A stretch of DNA of 5,093 bases, from assembly GCA_003531155.1 (NCBI GenBank), contig DQHR01000033.1:135033-140125 (forward strand), written 5' to 3'. Shown here piece by piece: positions 1-5,093 of this stretch (its first letter is position 1; each line of letters begins with the position of its first letter). Origin of the DNA: Bacteroidales bacterium. GTDB lineage: Bacteria > Bacteroidota > Bacteroidia > Bacteroidales > Tenuifilaceae. A program made the translations under genes and the position numbers. Under the pieces are notes generated by a model, which saw only the letters and a program-made list of their open reading frames with translations, was not told where the DNA came from and made no database searches.

Positions 1-2232
1 TGATAAAAACTCAGTGTAAACAAAGCTATTACAAGAATCTGACTCACTGAATTCATTTTCAACTTTCAAAAGTTGTTCAGATACGCTAGGTTTTATAGTG
101 GCAGGGTTTACCCATCGTTTAATGACATCTCCATTTAAATTATAAAGCATTACACTCAGTTCTCCCTCGATTGGTAGCTGAAAATCGGAAACTGCCCTTA
201 CAATAATTTCATGGTTGTTATTTTCTGCAGAAATTAGAATTGGTTTATAAGCCTCACGAACAGAATATTGCACAGCCTTCCAGCGACCGTAAAAATCGAT
301 ACCCGACCATGATACACTAGGCCAACAATCGTTCATTTGCCAGTAAAGCGTTCCCATGCATCTTGGCATTGCTAATCGCTGCGACTCAATGGCAGTTCTA
401 TAGCCAATTGCTTGTACTATTTGGCTAAAATAGATGCTATCTTCTAACGAGATTGAATTAAACGCTTCGCGTCTTACATATTTATCGATAGTTTGATACC
501 CAACAGGATGCTTTTGATGGCACAAGAGATCTAAAGAATCTGGCTTAGCATTTTCATCTTTAGAAAATACTTGTACCGTTCTTGCATCAGGAAATCCTTG
601 AAAGCCATACTCCGACATAAACCTAGGTATCTTGGTTTTAAATACACTGAATGGCTCCAATCCCCACCAAACACCCCAGTAATGGGAATCTCCACTTTTC
701 ATGCTCTCTTTTCTACCCCATCCAATTTGTGGTGATGATGACCAGTAGAACTTTTCAGGATCATAAATTTTTACAATAGATGGAATTATCTCGTTAAAAA
801 GTTTCTTGTATCCATTCCAAACAGCATTTGTTGCATTAGGAATCGTATCAACTTGCTTAGCCCAGCCCCAGTTATGCCAGCCCTCATCGATTTCATTATT
901 CCCACACCATAAAGCTATACAAGGAAATCCACGGAGACGTTGAACCTGCTCAGAAACTTCAACCTCAACATTTTTAATAAACAAACTATCCCAAGGATAC
1001 ATTGAGCAAGCGAACATAAAATCTTGCCAAACAAGAATTCCCTTTTTGCTGCATGCTTCATAAAATGCATCGGGAGGATAAATTCCCCCACCCCAAACTC
1101 TTAACATATTCATGTTGCTCTTCACAGCATTATCAGCAATGGCAATCCATTCGTTATCTCTTACAGCAGAAATTAAAGTGTTGGGAGGCACTACATTAGC
1201 TCCTTTAGCAAATAATGCTTTACCGTTTACCTTAAAGTAGAAAGAGTTTCCAATACTATCGGGTTTATTAATAACCTCAATGGTTTTCAGCCCCAGCTCT
1301 TTATCGATTACTACCAATTTTCCATCTCTATTCAGTATTCGACAGCTTAAATTATATTGATACTGCGAGCCCATTCCACTAGGCCACCATAGTTTAGGCT
1401 TTTCAATGGTAACCCTTGTTTGAATAAGCGTTTTACCTTTTTGCACCTCTTCCTTTTTCTCAGAAATGCTTGTTCGAGTTTTATTATCGGTAATTTCAAC
1501 TGAAATCTTCTGTCTATACGGTGAATTCACCTCGAAATTAGCTTCAATAATAGCCTTTGACTCGTTTAGTTCTATGGTTTTGTAATAGAAATTTTCGATT
1601 GTAAAATCGGGCTTTGTTCTTAGGTAAACTTTCTTCCAAATTCCACATGATTTAAGGGTAGGAGCCCAATCCCAACCAAACTGATAAGCTGCTTTACGAA
1701 TATATGCCCAATCGCCACCTGGAAGTTTATAGGGCAACTTAGCAGATTGTTCATCAACAATTTTTTGAGCAGAACTAAAAACAACCCTAAGCGTATTTCC
1801 ACCTTTTCTAATATAATTGCTGCTGTTAACTTTCCACGATCGAAACATGTTATCGGCAGTAAGAACTAAGGAATCGTTAAGGCAAACTTTTGCATAGGTG
1901 TCCAGACCTTTAAATTCTAACTCTGTTTCACTTCTTAAAAACATATCAGTATTGATAGTGAATATCGTTTGATATTCCCAATCGCACTCATCAACCCATT
2001 TAAGCATAGTATTGTTACACCCTATAAAAGGATCAGGAATTAACTTATTGGCCAACAAATCGGAATAAATATTCCCTGGGATTGATGCAGGAAGCCATTT
2101 TTCAGTAGAATTAGCTTTTCTAAATTTCCATCCAGAGGTTAAGAGCATTACCCCTTCCTGTGCAATACTTTGAATACACAGAAATAACAAAAACAAGATA
2201 AATGCAAGCCTTCTATTCCGTTTGTGTCCCAT
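1..2232 (-). CDS. GH2 beta-mannosidase, exported; C-terminus runs off the window
   Basis: This is a retaining exo-enzyme that releases terminal beta-D-mannose. The frame from ATG (2230-2232) to base 1 is open for 744 codons without a stop. Family members are usually about 830-870 residues, so roughly 100 are missing. Residues 1-24 form a signal peptide (basic HKRNRR, hydrophobic core, likely cut SIA-QE); Cys 19 is not in a good lipobox, so a soluble periplasmic location is likely. Domains in order: N-terminal jelly-roll about 27-205, including GDWAY and YQFGWDWAP (183-191); an Ig-like sandwich about 207-320; a TIM barrel about 325-640; and the start of the C-terminal sandwich. Barrel motifs are LRVWGGGIY (377-385), LWCGNNE with acid/base Glu 447 (codon 892-894), SEYGFQGFP with nucleophile Glu 541 (codon 610-612), and YWQMNDCWPS (630-639). 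These fit beta-mannosidase better than beta-galactosidase or beta-glucuronidase. An in-frame TAA at 2236-2238 rules out an earlier start, and there is no clear Shine-Dalgarno. The gene lies 141 bases after the hexosaminidase stop. Confidence 0.94.
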   Translation of the reverse strand, partial: MGHKRNRRLAFILFLLFLCIQSIAQEGVMLLTSGWKFRKANSTEKWLPASIPGNIYSDLLANKLIPDPFIGCNNTMLKWVDECDWEYQTIFTINTDMFLRSETELEFKGLDTYAKVCLNDSLVLTADNMFRSWKVNSSNYIRKGGNTLRVVFSSAQKIVDEQSAKLPYKLPGGDWAYIRKAAYQFGWDWAPTLKSCGIWKKVYLRTKPDFTIENFYYKTIELNESKAIIEANFEVNSPYRQKISVEITDNKTRTSISEKKEEVQKGKTLIQTRVTIEKPKLWWPSGMGSQYQYNLSCRILNRDGKLVVIDKELGLKTIEVINKPDSIGNSFYFKVNGKALFAKGANVVPPNTLISAVRDNEWIAIADNAVKSNMNMLRVWGGGIYPPDAFYEACSKKGILVWQDFMFACSMYPWDSLFIKNVEVEVSEQVQRLRGFPCIALWCGNNEIDEGWHNWGWAKQVDTIPNATNAVWNGYKKLFNEIIPSIVKIYDPEKFYWSSSPQIGWGRKESMKSGDSHYWGVWWGLEPFSVFKTKIPRFMSEYGFQGFPDARTVQVFSKDENAKPDSLDLLCHQKHPVGYQTIDKYVRREAFNSISLEDSIYFSQIVQAIGYRTAIESQRLAMPRCMGTLYWQMNDCWPSVSWSGIDFYGRWKAVQYSVREAYKPILISAENNNHEIIVRAVSDFQLPIEGELSVMLYNLNGDVIKRWVNPATIKPSVSEQLLKVENEFSESDSCNSFVYTEFLS

Positions 2233-2283
2233 TATTTAGAAGTTTTATTATTTCTAAAGTTAAGGAAGTATGGGAAATTTTGC

Positions 2284-2295
2284 ATCGGCACCGAT
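2284..2295. promoter_or_regulatory. Short G/C-containing inverted repeat upstream of the GH2 gene, possible operator
   Basis: The 12 bases atcggcaccgat form perfect 5-base arms (ATCGG/CCGAT) around a 2-base centre. They sit about 52 bases before the beta-mannosidase start in otherwise A/T-rich leader sequence. A compact palindrome of this kind is compatible with a repressor half-site pair, but a 10-base match can arise by chance and no second copy was found in the window. Confidence 0.22.
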
Positions 2296-2304
2296 ATTTT
2301 TCAA

Positions 2305-2350
2305 TTGACAGTTAATAACAATATTCTGTCCTTTGCTTAACAATTGTCAA
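2305..2350 (-). repeat. Bulged inverted repeat (possible mRNA hairpin or operator pair) between the GH20 and GH2 genes
   Basis: On the plus strand, ttgacagttaa (2305-2315) is the reverse complement of ttaacaattgtcaa (2337-2350) apart from a 3-base insertion (aat). As RNA on the minus strand this could form 11 base pairs with a 3-nt bulge around a 21-nt loop (2316-2336). The right arm is itself a 14-base near-palindrome with one mismatched pair, and CAATTG followed by A/T and CA occurs in both halves. It begins 24 bases after the hexosaminidase stop codon. It is not followed by a U-tract (the transcript continues UUGAAAAAU), so it is a poor intrinsic terminator. Its role could be mRNA processing or stability, attenuation, or protein binding. 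The pairing is seen directly; the function is a guess. Confidence 0.4.
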
Positions 2351-2373
2351 CAATCCTTAAAACCAACCTCTTT

Positions 2374-4407
2374 TTACTCCTCCTTTTCGCCATTCCGTAA
2401 CTTCCCAACTAAATCGAGAGTAAACTTAAAAAGTGGTAACTCCATTTCAGCAACAGGCTTATTAAGTTTTTCAATCTGAATTCTAATTGCGTTGGTTTCG
2501 GCAGCACTATTCTTAATTCCTGAATTAAACTGAATCATTAGTTTACGAGTAACATTTGCCAACTCAGCCAAATTATCTGATAAAGGTAATGCCTCTTTCA
2601 ATGCTACATTATTCGATGCCAAAGCATAAAACTCTTGCTGATTATTACTCCATTTATCAAGGTATTCCATCATTTTAGAATAACTATCACGGTTTTTTGT
2701 CTTCAGATAATCGTTAAAACACAATCGAAACCGCACAAAATCTGGTGCATCTGAAAGGGCAACATCGGCAACTCTTGAAAGCGGAAACTCCGTTGTGTAA
2801 CGTTGACTACCATGTCTATCATATCCTTCCAAAGGTTCAACTGCGTCAGCCAAAACTCTTAATGGCTCAATATAATATCCATTGCATAAACGACGCATCA
2901 TCGCCTCGCGATTTTTGATATGCTGAATACCTGTTTCCTCGAGAAGAAGGTTAACAGCATCAAGCCTACGATACATATCATCAACATCTTTAACCGTTGC
3001 TGGTGACCAAAGTCTTTCGGCTATTGCAGCTGTACGTGGCCAAATACGTGAATCGACCGATTCGCCAGTAACCAATTCTGCCCACATGGTGGCTTCACCA
3101 CCAAGGATTCTGCTTTTCTCTTCAGTGTTCAATTTACTATCTGCAGGAAGCGGATCGTTTAAATAGTGCTCGGAGCAGTTATGAAACAAATCAATATAGT
3201 AACCATTTGATAACACACTTTGATAACCCTTACGTGCTGATTCTTCCATAGATTCACGGCCCCTCCATGAGTGAATTACAATTGTTTTTGGAAGAGTAGG
3301 TTGAAAAATCTCGTCCCAGCCAATCATTATTTTTCCATTTTTCTGCAGAATTTTCAGGAGATTTCCATTGAAATAGGCCTGCAACTCATGGTTGCTTTTA
3401 ATCCCATTTTTTTTCATGAACTCTTGAATCTTTGTGTTTTTATCCCACTGAACACCATTGTTCTCATCACCGCCAATATGCATATACTCTTCGGGAAAGA
3501 GTTGAGCCATTTCTTTAAAAAACTTTTCAAAAAACTTATATGTTTCCTTGTTGGTTGGATCAATTGTTGGATCAAACACACCAAAAAACTTCTCAACCTT
3601 ATAGGTTCCAGCAGCAGACGCTAACTCAGGATAGCCAACCATCCAAGCAGTAGCATGGCCAGGAATATCAAACTCAGGCATAACCCTGATACCTCTTTCG
3701 TTGGCATAAGCAATAACTTCTTTTATCTGAATCTGAGTATAATATTCTCCATTCGAACCCAATTGATGAAGTTTCGGGAACACCTTGCTCTCAACTCTAA
3801 ATCCCTGATCCTCGCTAAGATGCCAATGGAATACATTCATCTTTACTGCAGCCATTGCATCGATATTGTGCTTTATTACCTCAAGGGGAATAAAGTGACG
3901 GCAAGCATCAATCATCAATCCACGCCATGCAAACCGAGGTTTATCGATTATCTCAAGGCATGGAAAATAGAAGAAATCCTTGTTTCTATCGAGCATTTGT
4001 AGCAAGGTTTGCAGTCCATGCATTGCTCCTAGTTCCGTTTCGGAGGATAAAGTTATCTTGCCCGTCTCAACTTTTAAAATGTATGATTCATCTTCGCCAA
4101 GTTTTACAATCCCTGAGCGATTAATCTTAATCATCATGCTTGCCGTTGAAGATGATGTTAAAACTGAATCACGGTCGAATGGAATAGTTGTCCGTTTACT
4201 GAGCTGCTGAATAAATCTTACAAGATTGGGATGAAATCTTTTATCGGGATTACCATCAACACCAATTCTCAGATTTTTATTTATCACAAATTGACCTTCA
4301 CCAACTTTCAATTCACTTGGCCAAGGCATCAAATTTAGCTGCTGTGATTTTGTTAATGAGCAAATGCTAAAAACTAAAATCAAAAGAAGGAGTGTTGTTC
4401 TTTTCAT
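2374..4407 (-). CDS. GH20 beta-N-acetylhexosaminidase, exported
   Basis: This enzyme hydrolyses terminal non-reducing beta-linked GlcNAc or GalNAc by substrate-assisted catalysis. The protein has 677 residues. Residues 1-21 form a signal peptide (MKR, a Leu/Ile-rich core, cleavage probably near TKS-QQ) without a convincing lipobox, so a soluble periplasmic enzyme is likely. Residues about 24-155 match the GH20 N-terminal domain (LMPWPSELKVGEGQF). The TIM barrel starts at RFAWRGLMIDACRHF (substrate-binding Arg 162), then NVFHWHLSEDQGFR (191-204), MPEFDIPGHATAW (243-255), HIGGDEN with the catalytic pair Asp 314 and Glu 315 (codons 3463-3468), GWDE (363-366), SNGYYID (400-406), and GGEATMWAE (436-444). 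Residues about 475-677 are a mostly helical extension, and the protein ends in NGEKEE with no sorting domain. The ATG at 4405-4407 is the earliest possible start because an in-frame TAA lies at 4411-4413; a purine run AAAGG abuts the ATG, too close for normal Shine-Dalgarno pairing. Neighbours are the ROK gene upstream and a beta-mannosidase gene downstream. Family and activity are confident; GlcNAc versus GalNAc preference cannot be read. Confidence 0.96.
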   Translation of the reverse strand: MKRTTLLLLILVFSICSLTKSQQLNLMPWPSELKVGEGQFVINKNLRIGVDGNPDKRFHPNLVRFIQQLSKRTTIPFDRDSVLTSSSTASMMIKINRSGIVKLGEDESYILKVETGKITLSSETELGAMHGLQTLLQMLDRNKDFFYFPCLEIIDKPRFAWRGLMIDACRHFIPLEVIKHNIDAMAAVKMNVFHWHLSEDQGFRVESKVFPKLHQLGSNGEYYTQIQIKEVIAYANERGIRVMPEFDIPGHATAWMVGYPELASAAGTYKVEKFFGVFDPTIDPTNKETYKFFEKFFKEMAQLFPEEYMHIGGDENNGVQWDKNTKIQEFMKKNGIKSNHELQAYFNGNLLKILQKNGKIMIGWDEIFQPTLPKTIVIHSWRGRESMEESARKGYQSVLSNGYYIDLFHNCSEHYLNDPLPADSKLNTEEKSRILGGEATMWAELVTGESVDSRIWPRTAAIAERLWSPATVKDVDDMYRRLDAVNLLLEETGIQHIKNREAMMRRLCNGYYIEPLRVLADAVEPLEGYDRHGSQRYTTEFPLSRVADVALSDAPDFVRFRLCFNDYLKTKNRDSYSKMMEYLDKWSNNQQEFYALASNNVALKEALPLSDNLAELANVTRKLMIQFNSGIKNSAAETNAIRIQIEKLNKPVAEMELPLFKFTLDLVGKLRNGEKEE

Positions 4408-4465
4408 CCTTTAATAAAATATATTATTTCACTTGGCCACAATATACGACAATCAGTGGACTAAA

Positions 4466-5093
4466 CTATAGCTTACTCAATGCGTAAGCATAAGCACCAA
4501 CAGAAATGGCATGACTTGTTCCAAGTCGTGTTTTTCCAACGCCAATGCGTTTAAGAGGATCGTAGTCGACTAGTCTTTCGCTAAAAGGTACCTTAATTTG
4601 GCAATGATTACCGCTAAGGAATGCCTTACGTTCAGTATCATCTTCAAGGCTAAAAACTTTCATTTCAAGACGGCCAACCTTACCTCCATCTATTGTTTGA
4701 ATTGAGCCATCTAAAACGCTAAGCATTGATGAGGCATAATAGTTCCAAGCATTGGACAATCCTCCTCCTAGAACAATTAATGAATCGGTTAGAGTAATTG
4801 CATTAGCCAAAGCATCGCCAACAACTTTACCAAACTCTTCAAACGATTTTAGCGCGGCTTCTCTATTCCCTTGGAGTTTACCTTCGGCAATTTCAAATAT
4901 ATCCAAAGGTGTTAATTCTGCTTTGCTTTTATCTTTTGAATACTTTTTGTAACTCCTGATAATGGCTCGTTTGCTTACTCCTTCCTCTGCAAAACACTCG
5001 TTGTTGATATAGTTACGCATTAACCATATTTCCGAAGCAGCTCCATTATCACCAATATATAGTTCACCATTATGAACTAATCCTCCGCCAAAT
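4466..5093 (-). CDS. ROK-family sugar kinase-like protein, C-terminal part (5' end outside window)
   Basis: The open frame enters from the right edge with no start codon in view and ends at TAG (4466-4468), giving 208 residues. An ATG at 5018-5020 is internal: the 24 residues before it encode conserved ROK sequence, FGGGLVHNGELYIGDNGAAS, followed by EIW. Further on are a second glycine motif, LIVLGGGLSN (glycines at residues 109-111, about 4760-4768), and a C-terminus RLGTSHAISVGAYAYAL typical of the ROK end helix. ROK proteins are cytoplasmic ATP-dependent hexose or N-acetylhexosamine kinases, or DNA-binding repressors with the same fold. The catalytic Asp and any N-terminal DNA-binding domain lie in the missing part, so kinase versus regulator cannot be settled here. 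It is odd that the usual ExGH motif reads EIWL (Glu 21 kept, His replaced by Leu 24) and that no CxCGxxGCxE zinc motif follows; only one Cys (33) is nearby. It lies 58 bases upstream of the hexosaminidase gene on the same strand, which suggests co-transcription. The family call is firm; the substrate (GlcNAc, mannose or glucose) is unknown. Confidence 0.87.
   Translation of the reverse strand, partial: FGGGLVHNGELYIGDNGAASEIWLMRNYINNECFAEEGVSKRAIIRSYKKYSKDKSKAELTPLDIFEIAEGKLQGNREAALKSFEEFGKVVGDALANAITLTDSLIVLGGGLSNAWNYYASSMLSVLDGSIQTIDGGKVGRLEMKVFSLEDDTERKAFLSGNHCQIKVPFSERLVDYDPLKRIGVGKTRLGTSHAISVGAYAYALSKL

Noticed and set aside
1620..1802. Minus-strand 60-codon open frame inside the beta-mannosidase
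   Set aside because: It is in a different frame from the intact GH2 frame and has no recognisable homology; it is a shadow of the real gene.
2161..2232. Lipoprotein signal at Cys 19 of the beta-mannosidase (and Cys 16 of the hexosaminidase)
   Set aside because: The residues before each Cys (LFL and FSI) do not fit the lipobox, which needs a small residue at -1, and both proteins have a plausible signal peptidase I site just downstream.
2255..2262. TAACTTTA on the minus strand as a Bacteroidota -7 element (TAnnTTTG) for the beta-mannosidase gene
   Set aside because: It misses the final G of the consensus and no TTG is present at the expected distance of about 19-21 bases upstream, so I could not support it as a promoter.
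3271..3624. Plus-strand open frame of 117 codons opposite the hexosaminidase
   Set aside because: It lies wholly antisense to the conserved catalytic region of the GH20 gene, has no recognisable motif, and is explained by the strong constraint on the opposite strand.
3655..4210. Three overlapping plus-strand open frames opposite the N-terminal half of the hexosaminidase
   Set aside because: They are antisense to a confident gene, overlap each other in different frames, and show no family resemblance.
4408..4465. Promoter or terminator in the 58-base gap between the ROK and hexosaminidase genes
   Set aside because: The only -7-like match (TATATTTT) would lie within about a dozen bases of the ATG with wrong spacing to a TTG, and the only stem found is four base pairs with a long loop. 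Read-through transcription is simpler.

Overview
The window is AT-rich. All three genes I can support lie on the minus strand, so transcription runs from position 5093 towards 1. The features point to a Bacteroidota bacterium of a Bacteroidales or Marinilabiliales type. The evidence is tight same-strand packing of exo-glycosidases with a sugar kinase, two exported hydrolases with signal peptides ending just before Gln, A/T-rich leaders without a convincing Shine-Dalgarno, and a ROK protein of a sort I associate with that phylum. The taxonomic call is inference from style, not from a marker gene.

Layout in transcription order. Positions 5093 to 4466 hold the C-terminal 208 residues of a ROK-family sugar kinase-like protein, whose N-terminus is outside the window. 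After a 58-base gap comes a complete 677-residue GH20 beta-N-acetylhexosaminidase (4407 to 2374). A 141-base gap follows, holding two inverted repeats. Then comes a GH2 beta-mannosidase (2232 to 1), of which 744 residues are present and the last part of the C-terminus runs off the edge. All three reading frames are uninterrupted. I saw no RNA gene, mobile element, CRISPR array or horizontally acquired island.

How they may work together. The two hydrolases carry Sec-type signal peptides with no good lipobox, so they are most likely soluble periplasmic enzymes. A hexosaminidase that removes terminal beta-linked GlcNAc/GalNAc and a beta-mannosidase that removes terminal beta-mannose would, together, suit dismantling of N-glycan cores (Man-beta-1,4-GlcNAc) or similar mannose/GlcNAc oligosaccharides. 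A cytoplasmic ROK protein could phosphorylate a released sugar. The enzyme family calls are firm. The shared substrate is inference, because no transporter, SusC/SusD pair or endo-acting enzyme is visible.

The points most worth a second look are the ROK protein, which lacks both the histidine of the usual ExGH sugar-binding motif and the CxCGxxGCxE zinc motif, and the structured gap between the two hydrolase genes. I did not find a clear new system; the region reads as a conventional glycan-utilisation operon fragment.
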